Shown: piece by piece, positions 1 to 12,045 of the stretch
Numbering within the stretch: position 1 is the first letter of the stretch
Layout of the letters: each line of letters starts with the position of its first letter
Assembly: GCF_900497805.2 (NCBI RefSeq)
Contig: NW_020954610.1
Location: 16,462,535-16,526,534 of the forward strand
Direction of reading: 5' to 3'
Origin: Vombatus ursinus
Taxonomy: Eukaryota > Chordata > Mammalia > Diprotodontia > Vombatidae
Length of the DNA stretch: 64,000 nucleotides
Translations under genes and position numbers: made by a program
Notes under the pieces: generated by a model
What the model was told of the DNA's origin: nothing
Databases searched by the model: none
The model's input: only the letters and a program-made list of their open reading frames with translations

Positions 1-194
1 ACTTATTTCCCCGTAAGCTCTTATCCCCTTCCCCCCTCCACCCTATTGAACCCTTTGTCACAAAAAAAAAAGAAATAAAGCCAACTAACACAGCGGCTGT
101 GTCTGATAATTTATACCACCTTCCATACTGATAGGCGGGTATGATTCCTTAACAGTTTTCCAGGACCAGCATTATTCATTACAGGTCATCCTAG

Positions 195-1900
195 TTGGAC
201 TGCTTTTTAAGTATTATGTTCAAATTCTTACAGCCAGACTCTTCCCTGACCCTGCCCAATCTTTTCTTCTTCATATTTTACATCCTCAAGGTTTTTCTTT
301 CTTTTTTAAATCACATGATCATTGATATGAACTTGGGGCCCTTCTACATCTTTAGATTATCAGTGTACTTAAATATGGACTTGAGAATTGAATATAGTTC
401 AGTTCTAAATGTGGTCTGACCATAGCAGAATGCAGTGGAACTATCACCACTTTATTACTGGAAGCTGTGTGTATACTATACTATACTATGCTATACTATA
501 TATCATATATCACTCTTGATACATTATATTCTTGATTTCATATTGTGCCCCTGCCTGAAACCCTCAGACCTTTTTCAGACAAACTGCGATCTAGCTATAC
601 ATGCCTCCCTCTTCTCATGTTTTGATGTTTTGAATCTAAATGAGATTTCCCCCATTAATCCCTATTAAATTTTGTTATACCTTGTCTAGATCTCTTTGGA
701 TCCTGCCTGTCATTTGGTGCATTAGCTAGCCCTCTTTGCTTTGTGTCATCTGCACATTGGTGAATCAGGGTGCCATCCATCCTTTTATCCAAATCAGTAA
801 TAAAAATTTTAAGCAGCATAGCACTTAGTACAGATACCTGGGGCACTCTACTAGAAGTATCCTCCCAAGTTGACATGGAGCCATTAATGACTTTTTTTGG
901 ATCTGATCTTTCAACCAGTTCTGAATCCATCTAAATGTACTATTCTCTAGCTCCATCTTCTCCATAAAATAATAGGAAATTTTACCATATGCTTTGCCAA
1001 AATAATTTTATAATTTTATAATATATTTTTGCCAAAATCTGCTTGTATTATTATATTTTATATTTCTTTGATCTATGACTTTAATAACCATGTTGAAAAA
1101 GGAAAGAAAATTAGTCTGTCACGGCCTTATCTTTATGAAGTTGTCCTGTCATCTCTGTGATCACCTTTCCTTTTCTAGTTGATCATTAACCTTCTAAAAG
1201 TATATTCTGGAATTTTTCCAGGAATCAAAATCAAGTTCATTGACCATTTTTTTTTCCTGCAGGCTACATTCCTTTCTCTTTTTTGAAAATTGAGACAGTT
1301 GCCTTTCTCTAGTGCTGTTCTCAGTGATCCTCTTCCATTCTCTCTGATCTTTCAAAGATTACTGATAATAGCGTAGCAATCTAACCTTTCAGTTCTTTAG
1401 GTACTCCAGGATGTAGGTTAGGTTGTCCAGGTGGCTTGAACTCAAGGACAAATGGATGTTCCCTTATTGCCTCATTATTCTGGGTATCAACTCTGTTAGT
1501 CATTTTTGCTCTCTCTAGTCAAAAAAAAAAAACCGCCAAAAAAACAAAACAATTATTCTCCTTGAAAACAGAATAAGGGTCTCTCCATCAGCCCTCATGG
1601 TTCTCATCTATCCTAAGTAGAGGTGACTCAGATTTTATACTTACCCTCAAAGCTTTTCTAAAAACCCTGCCCTTTTTGCTGTCTTCACTTGCCTCAGCTT
1701 ATTCCAAGCCTTATTACTCCTAATACCATTTTCATTCTATGGTACTACAATTTTGCCTTCATTTCCCTTCATTTTCTTCTTGTACTTTTCTAAGTACTTT
1801 TTACTCCCCCCCCCCCCCAGCCAATATTCCTATCTATTCTACCCCAACAGCTAATTTCTCCCTTTTGGTGAGAATCACATTCTGAATAGAAATCTCCTTA
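195..1900 (-). mobile_element. CR1/L3-type LINE fragment, antisense
   Basis: The minus strand at 655-930 reads as a decayed CR1 reverse transcriptase. RVPQVSVLSAMLLKIFITDL resembles the CR1 GVPQGSVLGPLL..FINDLD block, and CADDTK stands for the catalytic FADDTK. Text at 1080-1480 follows the remembered mammalian L3/CR1 consensus closely, for example the TTTTTTGAAAATTGAGACA and GATCTTTCAAAGATTACTG stretches. The reading frame is broken. The outer limits (195 and 1900) are approximate. A pentanucleotide-like ACTAT run lies at 473-505 inside it. Confidence 0.75.
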
Positions 1901-2954
1901 TTAGGTCCTTCATTTTTTAAATGATGCATTTATCATCATTGCAAGTCAAGATATTATTTTGTTTTGGCACAGAGAAGAGTCTCTAAGCTTCCTCATCTGT
2001 AAAATGAGCAGGTTGGATTAAAAGTCAAATTCTAGACTTCAGAAGGTTCAATTTTCTCTTTCCATTAAGAACTACGAAGTGTTTCCTTCTTCCTAATCAT
2101 GGTGGAAAAACAGTCTCTGGTTTCTTCTGTGTATTATCTCCTCTTTCCATAGCTAGCAGCCTCTATACACTGCAGTTTGGAATGTTTTCTTCAGGAGCTC
2201 TGCATAGCCTTCTCAGTGCTTTGAAAGTATCTACCACACTGCAAAAAGCCATTCTTCCATTCACTTTCAAGACAAAGTCTTCCACCGCCATGCTTTGTGT
2301 AAATCCATTGAAAGTTGCCTTTCAAAGTTAAAGACTAGGGTCTTTAACCAGAAGGTCAAGGAGTTTAAGTTTTGAGGTTTCAAGAGTTTCTAAGCCCATT
2401 TGCTTTGAGAAAATGGTTCTCATTTTGGTGCTCCAAAAGGTGCTCATTTCATAATATTGAGACAAATATTTGCCTTTCTCAGAGATTTTTGAATTATAAT
2501 TTTAATCTTTAACATTTTTCTCCTTTTTCTAAATGCATCAAAATATTTTCTTCTGAGCACAGGAAAAAAATCAGTCATGAAGTGTGCTGTTTTTAAGGCA
2601 AGATATACATGAATATAATTGCAACTCTACTTTGCTGTATGATAAATCTTTCAATTTGGGGAAAGCAAGTATTCGAATTTAAACAAAATTTAGAGCCCAT
2701 TTATTTCTTATTTGTATGAAATATTCATTAACATTGACATTTAAGTTGAATATCTGATAAAAATAAGGAAAGTTTTGTGGGCCAATTCTTGTACTTCAGA
2801 GAACTGGAAAAGTTAGAAAGGATTTTTTTTTCCTGAAAGACTTGACTTTTTGATTTCCTTGCTTACTGTTGACTTTGCTTATATTTTTTGTAACTACTTC
2901 TGAATAGAATTCATTCGTAATTTTAAAAGAAATTATTCGGGGAAAAGAAAGTGT
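1900..2954. other. Intronic stretch, no assignable feature
   Basis: AT-rich sequence with no open frame and no repeat I can name. Parts of 1860-2340 may be the far 5' side of the neighbouring CR1 copy, since similar wording recurs near 54500-54700. I see nothing else. Confidence 0.4.
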
Positions 2955-3032
2955 CTGAGGCTGGATTTGAACTCAGATTCTCCTGACTCCAGGGCCAGCG
3001 CTCTATCCACTATACCACTATAATTGATGCCA
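2955..3032 (-). mobile_element. tRNA-derived marsupial SINE fragment
   Basis: An antisense SINE head: GTCTGAGGCTGGATTTGAAC followed by CTGACTCCAGGGCCAGCGCT and CTATCCACTATACCACTA. This is the reverse complement of the tRNA-like promoter part (box B is GGTTCAAATCC-like). It has no A-tail, so it is partial. Confidence 0.8.
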
Positions 3033-3280
3033 GTCCTTTTTTCCCTCCGTAACAGTACTGTATCTAAATAGGTCAGGATGGAGTTTAAAAAATTTTCACG
3101 ATAAACCTTTTTTTCATTTTGGCCGCCTACCTTTGTCATTTTTGCTCTAACGAATTGGCCACATAATTTAACTGCTCACTTGGGATTGACCCATCAGTCT
3201 TTTGTTTGTTAAAATTTAATCAATTTTAAGTTTGTGATGTAACTTGATTTTCACCATTTCTAGTGCCTGTAGATTTCCTA

Positions 3281-3430
3281 TTTTTTTTTTTTTTTTTGTG
3301 CTAGGCAGTGGGGTTAAATGAGTTGCCCAGGGTCAGCTAGTGAGTGTTATGTGTCTGAGGTCAGTTTTGAACTCAGGTCTTCCTGACTCCAGGACCTTGT
3401 GCTCTATCCTCCTTGCCACCTAGCTGCCCC
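3281..3430 (-). mobile_element. A-tailed tRNA SINE, complete, with target duplication
   Basis: Starts with the complement of the A-tail (T run from 3281) and ends in the complement of the SINE head (CACCTAGCTGCCCC). It is flanked by a 9-bp direct repeat AGATTTCCT at 3271-3279 and 3431-3439. This is the short L1-type marsupial SINE that recurs across the window. Confidence 0.9.
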
Positions 3431-3604
3431 AGATTTCCTTCTTCAACAAAATATCTTGATGATGCATAGGTGCAAAATATCTGTGTAGTCTAGTCCTTTG
3501 TTCCTGAAACTTCTTTATATCCTAACTTATTCCCACTTTTGCATTGAAGTTACTTAATATCAGAGTATATGCTGATTTAATTTGGAGGGTCTTAATAGAG
3601 AATT

Positions 3605-4220
3605 CTTCATAGAAATTTCCCTGGCAGTTCATTTTTGACAGATGTTGCTGCACATGCTGCAATGATTTTCACAGTGGTCATTTTGCAAATATTTGTCATG
3701 AAGCACTGCAATATGAGATGATCAAATGTCCCACAGAACAATGTTTCTTTTTGTCTTTGGACACATAATAAAATCAACTCTGTGAACACTTTTATTTGAT
3801 TCTCTTGGAAGAACCTGTGAACCATCCTACTGCTTAACTGTAACTTCCATCTATTTGTTGTTGTTTTGTTTATAGCAAGAAGGTCAAGATGGACGTGGTT
3901 TATTTTCTCCAGTTGATGTCCATTCGTTGGTATTTGGGACAAGGATCTCACATTTAGAGTACCAAATGCCAAGTTAATATTTATAAATGGTCTAAAAATT
4001 GTGTGATTGTTAGAACCTTCTGCCCCCTTTTCTACCTCTCAGGCATCATTTTGGAAACCCACTTAGGTCCACATCAGACTGAGGACTACTTTGTATTTTT
4101 TTTTTTGTTCTTTGTTCATGTACAAACAATTTCATTGCCAAGTGACTGGCATACTAATGTGAGTCTAAGAATACTAATACTAATAATACTGGGCCTCTGT
4201 AATTGGCGAGGCTAATAGCC
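3605..4220 (-). mobile_element. RTE-type LINE remnant (endonuclease start)
   Basis: The antisense frame at 3607-3972 begins GTLNVRSLS, the N-terminal motif of RTE-clade endonucleases, and carries MTTVKIIAACAATS, which resembles the RTE block MKII..YAPTS. The segment between is degraded. The range beyond 3972 is a guess. An alternative is another apurinic-endonuclease LINE with the same GTLNVRS start. Confidence 0.6.
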
Positions 4221-4349
4221 AAGTCATTCTGTTGCTGGAACCATACTCAAAGCCTTCTCAGCATTTGCGTCCTCCTGACGTAGTCATTGAGAACTCCATA
4301 GTACATTGGAGGGATGGGAGCAAAGTTGGAGAATTTTGTGTTTTTTATT

Positions 4350-6360
4350 ACTGTGTAGTAATATTCCAGTGCATTCATATACCACAATTTTTCAGTGATT
4401 CCATCCACCCCATCATTGAGCACCCACTTTTCTTTATTTTTTGTTGTAAGCTTTTATTTATGTATTTTCTTTTTCCCCCAATTACATATTTTTATTGATT
4501 CATTATTTATTTTTAGTTTTTAACATTCACATCCACAAGATTTTGAGTTCCAAATTTTCTCCCCATCTCACCCCTCCTCCAAACCCAAGACAGCGTGTAT
4601 TCTGAATACCCCTTCCCCTAATCTGCCCTCTCTTCTATCTCTCTCCCCCTTCTCTTGTTTCCTTCCTCTTCTGTTTTCCTGTAGGGCAGGATAGATTTCT
4701 ATACCCCATTGCCTGTATATTTTATTTCCTAGTTGCATGTGAAAACAATTTTTTAACATTTGTTTTTAAAACTTTGGGTTCCAAATTTTCTCCCTTCCTC
4801 CCTCCCCACCTACCCTCATTGAGAAGGCAAACAACTTGATACAGGTTATACTTGTGTAGGCATGCAAAATACTTCCATAGTAGTGTTGCTGTAGAAAACT
4901 GACTATATTTCCCTTCATCCTATCCTGCCCTCCCCCTGCCCCATTTATTCCATTCTCTCTTTTGACCCTGTCTCTCCTCAGAAGTGTTTGCTTCTGATTA
5001 CTCCGCTCCAATTACATACTAAAATAATTTCTCAACATTTGTTCTTTTAAAAAGTTTTGAGTTCCAAATTCTATGCCTCTGTCTTTCCCCTTCCTCCCTC
5101 CCTGAGACAGTAAGCAAGCAGATATAGGTTATATGTGTACAATCATGTAAAACATTTCTATATTAGTCATTTTGTACAAGAGGACTTGAATAAAAGAAAA
5201 CGAAAGAAAGTGAAAAATAGCATGCTTCAATCTGTATTCAAACAATATCAGTTCTTACTCTGGAGGCGAATACTATGCTTCATCATTAGTCCTTTGGGAT
5301 TGTCTTGGATCATTGTATTGCTGAGAATAGCTAAGTCATTCACAGTTGTTCATTGAACAAATATTGCTGTTACTGTGTATAACGTTCTCCTGGTTCTGTT
5401 GACTTCACTTTGTATCAGTTCATATAAGTCTTTCCAGGTTTTTCTGAAATCATCCTGCTTGTCATTTCTTATGGTATAATAATATTCCCTTACAATCGTA
5501 TACCATAGCATGTTTAGCCATCCCCAAATTGATGGATATCTCCTCGATTTCCAATTCTTAGCCACCACAAAAAGAGCTGATATAAATATTTTTGTAAAAA
5601 TAGATCTTTTTTCCCTTTTTTGATGTCTTTGGGATGTAGACCTAACAGTGGTATTGCTGAATGAGAAGTTTTATAGCCCTTTGGGCATAGTTCCAAATTA
5701 CTTTCCAGAATGGTTTTACCAGTTCACAACTCCACCAACAGGAGTATCCACTTTTCTGCCAGTTGTTTGCTATTATAAAAAGTGAGGCTATAAATATTTT
5801 TGTATATATGAGGGCTTTTCCTGTGCCTTTTACTTCCTTGAGCAAGTATTTGCCCAGGAGTAATATTCCTGGTGAAAGATTTTGTGTGTTTGTATGTGTG
5901 TATATACACATATACTCTTTTATATATTATTTATACCTTATATTTTTCCCAATTTTATTTCTTTTTAGCCTTTTTTAAAAATTGTTTTGAGTTCCAAATT
6001 CTCTCCCCTCCAACTCCTCTCCTATTTGTTGAGAAGGCAAGCAATGCGATATCAATTATATATGTGAAATCATGTAAAACATATTTCCAAGGAGTATGTA
6101 TAGTGACTTTTATAGCATAATCTCCAGATGTGCTCCAGAATAGGATGACTTCATAACTCCACCAGTGGGTCTGTGGTTCCATCACATCTCCCAGTGGTTA
6201 TTTTCATATTTTGTCATCTTTGCTAATCTATGGATTTGATTTGGATTCACTCGGTTTAAAATGTGTGTTCCTCTTGGTGATTTGGAATATTCTTTTCTCT
6301 TTCTCCTTGTGAAAGCTGCCTGTTGATTGTGTTGAACATTTTTGAAAGAGTATCTCAACC
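4350..6360 (-). mobile_element. Marsupial L1 3' end region, antisense (several pieces)
   Basis: The motif GAGTTCCAAATTYTCTCCC, typical of the antisense L1 3'UTR, occurs at about 4545, 4788, 5059 and 5990, so this is a composite of several 3' ends or a rearranged tail. Text at 5640-5770 (AACTCCACCAACAGGAGTAT) and 6150-6350 follows the marsupial L1 3'UTR further in. No coding frame survives. Confidence 0.75.
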
Positions 6361-6483
6361 TCAGGGAGACTGCATATCACCATGGAATGGAATTGGTTGT
6401 GTGCTAGAGAAGATCTAGTACTTTTTTACCTTTTAGCCTCTTTCTTCCATGCTTTGAAAAGGAGAAGCCTTGATATAAAAGAG

Positions 6484-6830
6484 AACTCTGGAAGTGTAGT
6501 GTAGTGGAAAGAGTGCTGGATTTGGAGTAAGGAGAAACTTGTGTTCAAATCCTACTTCTGGGGTGGGGAACCTGCAGCCTCGAGGCCACATCTACGTCCT
6601 CAAGTGTGGCCCTTTGACTGAATCCAAACTTCACAGAACATATCCCCTTAATAAAAGGGTTTATTCTGTAAAACTTGGACTCGGTCAAAAGACTGCACCC
6701 AAGGACTTAGGAGGCCTCAAGTGGCCTCAAGGCCACAAGTTCCCTACCCCTGAGTCAGCCTTTGGTTTCTTATCTGTGAAGCAGGGATCACTTTACACAG
6801 CTTTTGTAAGAAACTAATGGAATAAGGTGC
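6484..6830 (+). mobile_element. MIR SINE, interrupted by a hAT element
   Basis: The left part AGTGTAGTGGAAAGAGTGCT through TTCAAATCC is a MIR head. The right part TTTGGTTTCTTATCTGTGAA is the MIR CCTCAGTTTCCTCATCTGTAAAA segment. The palindromic element at 6558-6752 sits between them. Confidence 0.75.
6558..6752. mobile_element. Palindromic non-autonomous hAT element (OC1-like)
   Basis: About 195 bp with long terminal inverted repeats. The left end reads CTGGGGTGGGGAACCTGCAG; the right end, read in reverse, is CAGGGGTAGGGAACTTGTGG. Inner halves also mirror each other (AGTGTGGCCCTTTGACTGAA against the TCGGTCAAAAGACTGCACCC side). The shape and ends match hAT MITEs of the OposCharlie1 (OC1) type from memory. 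The 8-bp duplication is not evident, so the edges may be eroded. It lies inside a MIR and is therefore younger than that MIR. Confidence 0.7.
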
Positions 6831-6907
6831 ATATAATAGGCTAACGGTTATATATTAGCTATTATTGTTATTGTTATTGCTACTAACATAGTATTCCTCT
6901 AGACTAT

Positions 6908-7045
6908 CTGGGGAGCAGTATGGTATAGTGAAAAGAACTTCAGACTTAAAGTCAGAGAACCTGGTTTCAGGTCTTAGCTCTGACGCTTATTTAAGTGTAT
7001 GACTTGGGAAAGCCAGTTAATGCTTTTGTAACTGTAAAGTATGTC
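6908..7045 (+). mobile_element. MIR SINE
   Basis: GCAGTATGGTATAGTGAAAA, then TCAGAGAACCTGGTTTCAGG and TATGACTTGGGAAAGCCAGT, follow the MIR order of head, box B and core. It is diverged. Confidence 0.7.
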
Positions 7046-7263
7046 AAGGTAAGCTGTTGCTGCTACTGAATGTTCATATATCATTTCATGACTATTTGAA
7101 ATCAGTCTTAATTTTGTCTTCCCATATATGCAAGCCTGTTTCTGTTTAATATGGATGAATGGTTGTTGGGTGGTTTTGGTTACTGGCTAACTTTTTGTTG
7201 CTTAATTTGGAGTCTTTATTTGCAAGTAAAAGTGACTGTGTTTTCCTTATTAAATATTTGTAG

Positions 7264-7782
<519 letters not shown>

Positions 7783-8497
7783 TAAGTAGAAAGATACTTA
7801 ATTTTCTTAAAATGTACAGTTATCCTTTCCACATTGAGGGGGTTAGGGGCATGGAGCCCTCACAGTCTGGAAATCTGCTAAAATTTTTTGGCCCTCTCTT
7901 TGTGTCAGAGAAGAAGTCTGAATTATTATGGTATTAAAAAATAAAATATGTTGATATTATACAATACTATACATATAGTTTGTGTATTTTTGAGTTTCTA
8001 AACTTTTCCTGTGTTATCTGCTGGCTTTTACAAGATTAAATACAAATATTTTAGAAGAATTTTCATATGGCATTATCTGTATATCAGCCAAAACTGATTC
8101 TGAAAAATTCAGTCTGGTCTGATTTTTCTGTGCCATTCATAGTAACAAAACTGCAATGGGTAGGTAAAAGCCACATTACTTAACAGTTTACACAGCAAAG
8201 TGAATTAACCAGATTTTCAGGCCTGGTTCACTTTACCTGACCTACTTCAGTTTTGGAACCTGATCTCAAATGTTCATTTTTAATGAAATATAATCAAAAG
8301 AATGGTTTGTCATTCCAAAATTAATGAAAGTAAGAAATAGCTCAAATGTTTGCTTAGTTTTTAAAGTGTTTTAAAATAATTTTTTGTTAGTGCTTCCAAA
8401 AGGTATACCTAAAAATATAAATGTTTCTGAAAACCTAGAGATGGATATCAGCAGTAATATAATTAACCATTCTTTGAGGAGTCAAAGGTGCAATTCA

Positions 8498-8900
8498 TCA
8501 GACATTCATTGAACTCCTAATATGTGCCAGGCACTGTGCCTGGGGATACAAAAGTGTAAGTCCTTGCCTTTAAAAAATGTATATTTTAGGGGCAGCTGGA
8601 TGGTGCAGTGGATAGAGCTCTGGCCTTGGAATCAGGAGGATGAGTTCAAATCCAGTCTCAGACACATGACACTTACTAGCTGTGTGACCCTTGGGCAAGT
8701 CACCTAACCCCGATTGCCTCACCAAAAAGAAAAAAAAAAAGAAATGTACATTTTATAGACCAAAAGAGAGAGTGTAGAGAGAGAAGGCCCAGGACAGAAC
8801 CCTAGGGCATAGCTTTGCATAGGGGGCAGGATGTGTGTGATGGTCCTGCAAAGTATACTGAGCAGAATTGGGCCCCTGAGTGTGTTTTTTGTACATACAG
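8498..8900 (-). mobile_element. L2-clade LINE 3' tail, split by a SINE
   Basis: ATGTGCCAGGCACTGTGCCT followed by GGGGATACAAAAGTG is the antisense L2 3' tail. After the SINE at 8589-8741 the text resumes with GAGAAGGCCCAGGACAGAAC, an internal L2 segment, so the copy is also internally deleted. Confidence 0.75.
8589..8741 (+). mobile_element. A-tailed tRNA SINE, complete
   Basis: Starts GGGGCAGCTGGATGGTGCAG, carries box B GAGTTCAAATCC, and ends GATTGCCTCACC plus an A-rich tail. A 14-bp target duplication flanks it: AAATGTATATTTTA (8575-8588) and AAATGTACATTTTA (8742-8755), one mismatch. It is inserted in an L2 tail. Confidence 0.92.
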
Positions 8901-8934
8901 GAGAAATGTTTGCTTCTAACCAGCTGTCACTTTT

Positions 8935-9062
8935 CCCATGTTTTCTTCAGTACCAGTGATTTTCTCTATCCTCAGTTTTCTCATCTATAAATGAGTTCAT
9001 TAGATTAGATGAGTTCTAAGGTCCCTCCCTTCCATTTCAAACATTTGTTGATTCTTTATCTT
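8935..9062 (+). mobile_element. MIR/L3-like tail
   Basis: CCTCAGTTTTCTCATCTATA and TAAGGTCCCTCCCTTCCATT are the MIR core and the L3-like end that commonly follows it. No head is visible. Confidence 0.6.
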
Positions 9063-10518
9063 AGTGCTTTAAGTGGTTGAATACATTTATATTTTAAATA
9101 TGAATGTAGCATAGGAAAACCTGATTTAAGTAAACTATCTGTGATTTCGTGTTTTCTCCACTTGCATAGTACTATTCTTTTTGACTGGTGGCTTTCTAAA
9201 AAGGTTTCACTGTACAGTAAGATATCAATCTGATTATGTACATTAAAATAAATATATTTTAATTTTTAATTGTATGGAGCAAGTGGATTTAACTTAAGCA
9301 AGTATTGTAGAATGTTTTAGTATGTTAAAAGTGTGTTCAGTTTATTTAACAAATAGATAAAAGTCATAATTAGCTCATTGTATGTTAGTGAGTTTTTCTA
9401 AGCTGAAAAACTTATCCTCTGAAGTATCCTCAGTTCTGGAATTTTATGTATAGTATTGAATTTGAGAGGGGAACTGTTACATCTTAAAGTTTAGAGGTTT
9501 TTCCAGGGTAGGATTTCATTTGTCAGAATTTTCAGGCTACTGTGAAAACCTGTGGTTCATAGCCCAGTTTTATAGACTACTTCCAAGATTTTAGAGAGTA
9601 ACATGTTTTGTGTAACCAGTCTAATATAATATATAAGATAAATTTCAAAACGTATATGGTACTACCTTAAAATATCTGGAAAAATGAAAAATGCAATTTA
9701 ATTTTGACATTAGTAGATATTATATATTGTGCTTGTGTTGTTCCATTCTGTTCTCAGCTTAACGTGGGATTTATTTACTTTGTCTCATTAGTTCTTAGTT
9801 CTCGTTAAGCTTAGTTTCTGCCAAAAAAAAAAAACTCCAAACAAACATTAAAAAAACCATTCAAAAATGCCATTTTGTTACACTAATTAAAACAGAAAAG
9901 TCATCAGTTAAACATAGAAACTATTAGTTTCGTGGTGGGAAAAGTATAGTTGCTCTTTAATGGCTATTAGCCCAAGACAAAAGGAAATGCTTAAAACTTT
10001 TAAAATTTGGATCACATGTTCCATTAGTGAACAAAAGACAAAAGTCCTGATAGAAAGCTAGAAAGTTTGCCTTTATTTTATTTACAATGCTTAAGTTTAC
10101 TTTGGATGTGCTTATGATCTCTGGTTAGACAGTCTTTTTAAACACAAACATGTCCCTTGCAAACTAGATTAGTTTCCCGTAACATGCTAAATTAACTGTG
10201 ACCGATTTTTTAAAAAGTCTCATGTGACTCTGGGCTCTCAAAGGCATGCTGGTGGATTGTAAACTTCAAAGGTTTCAAATACTTCCCCATTACCAGCCTT
10301 TCCTCTGCTCTTTGAAAACTAGGCTACCTCAGGGTGGGAGCCATGTAGGCCTACGGTTTATTAGTTTTCTTGGCTCCATGAAATGGTCAGAAATACAAAA
10401 GAAGTGTGGGAGGGTTGTAATGGGAACTGGTGGAGGAGGTACTCATATCAAAATGTTGATAGATACATCAGAGAGTTTTGAGTTAGCAAACTGGTGTAAT
10501 AGTAATAGTAATTTGTGA

Positions 10519-10695
<177 letters not shown>

Positions 10696-11128
10696 CTGTT
10701 GCTGAAATTCTGTATACCAAACCACAATAATTATAAAATTATTTTTCATAAGGGAATTATTTTAGAAAATTCATTCATTTCCAGTAACAATCCAAAATTC
10801 AGGAAGCATCTGATTCAATGAAACAATGTGATATTTGAAACATACATAAAACTATTAATAAGACATTTTAAAAAATGGTGTTCAGTATTTATATTCCACA
10901 TGCTTTGTGGGTCTAGTGCTTTCTGTTAAATCTTCATGCTGTATCTTCTGTCAGATACTATTTAAAAACTTAACTGTTATGTACATGGTTTTCCATTCTA
11001 GAACTTTTCTTGCTTTTCTGTTATGTTGCTCATTGCTCTTCTCTATCCTCATATTTTTCATAGAACTTTACTTAAAAAAAAAAATCACAACTGCAGTTAA
11101 TTACTGGTTTGTAAATTTGTCCAAAAAT

Positions 11129-11378
11129 CTCTCCAGGAGAGTAATTCTTCTAATGTATCTTTTTTTCTTTTTTTACAATCATTAAGGATTGGAATGTGTT
11201 TTTAAAAAGTCTCTCCAGGAGAGTTTTCTGCTATCATGTCCTTGTAACATGGTCTTTATTGCATTTGTTATAAGATTGTAAATGTGATCAGAAACTCTCC
11301 AGGAGAGTGATTCTACTCTCATGTCCTCATAGGATAATCTTTATTACAGTCATTATAAGATTGTAAATCTTAAAAAGT
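11129..11378 (+). repeat. Three-copy ~83-bp tandem repeat with a palindrome in each unit
   Basis: Units start at 11129, 11211 and 11295 (lengths 82, 84 and 84). Each opens with CTCTCCAGGAGAG, an inverted repeat with 6-nt arms around one central A; in the third unit the arms extend to 7 (ACTCTCC A GGAGAGT). Units share TCTTTATT, ATTATAAGATTGTAAAT and TTAAAAAGT with drift between copies. Units 2 and 3 are closest to each other. The repeat lies in the inferred DNAJC25 3'UTR. Confidence 0.85.
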
Positions 11379-11484
11379 AAGTGAAAATCAAAGTAAAAAA
11401 TGAGTCAGAATCAAAAGTAAGCAAAAATTTCTACAAGAGGGTATATTGGTCTTTATTGTGACCATATGGCTTGATTATTTCTGT

Positions 11485-11490
11485 AATAAA
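11485..11490 (+). terminator. DNAJC25: Candidate poly(A) signal AATAAA (DNAJC25)
   Basis: Canonical hexamer about 790 bp after the stop. A second one lies at 11899-11904. Either or both could be used. Confidence 0.4.
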
Positions 11491-11898
11491 AATATAATTC
11501 CTCTTCAGAAATGAAAATATGAAACAAAGAGCACAAAAGCTGCCCCTAAAATTCTGAAGCCCTTAAGTTAATAGGGAATCAGGTTTAGTTGTGAGCACTG
11601 ACTTAAACATTTTGAAAATAGAATCAGGAGGTGCATGAACATGTATCAGTGACATTAACTAGGGTATCAATATTACGTGTTAGGCTGCAGAACAGTGAAA
11701 TAAGTTGACTGCACTAGAGATTCCTTTTTATTAAAAAAAATACTTTTTGTATATGAAAGTGAAAGTATTTGTTTGGTAACAACCCAGAACATACAACTTT
11801 AGTAATTGTGGCATGTAACCTTGCACTAAAGTGTCAGTACACCTTCATCAAGGTAAGCTGATTTTCTTGTTAAAGGGTTTATTTCTTTGCTTTATGTA

Positions 11899-11904
11899 AA
11901 TAAA
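11899..11904 (+). terminator. DNAJC25: Candidate distal poly(A) signal AATAAA (DNAJC25)
   Basis: Hexamer about 1.2 kb after the stop, in GTAAATAAAATGG. T-rich and GT-containing sequence follows. Confidence 0.45.
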
Positions 11905-12045
11905 ATGGTTTGTTATATTACAACTTGATTTGTTTGAAATTCTAAATTAAAGTAACTTCTGTAATTTAAAAAAATTGACTAACATAGCACAGAAGTATAG
12001 AACAAGGTTCTATAGTTACAGACTAAGAACTTTAATAACAATGTA

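Larger units (their letters stand above)
1..7263 (+). other. DNAJC25: DNAJC25 intron (3' portion in window)
   Basis: Everything before the first DNAJC25 exon in the window is intron by inference, because the exon at 7264 begins in the middle of the protein. I looked for the exon coding the human segment between the J domain and the FFSWW motif and did not find it, so it should lie upstream. The stretch is filled with LINE and SINE remnants listed below. Bases 1-194 and 3033-3270 show nothing I recognise. Confidence 0.7.
10696..11910 (+). other. DNAJC25: DNAJC25 3' untranslated region (probable extent)
   Basis: AT-rich sequence after the stop with no frame. Poly(A) signals AATAAA occur at 11485-11490 and 11899-11904; which is used cannot be read from sequence. 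It contains the three-unit tandem repeat at 11129-11378. Confidence 0.55.
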
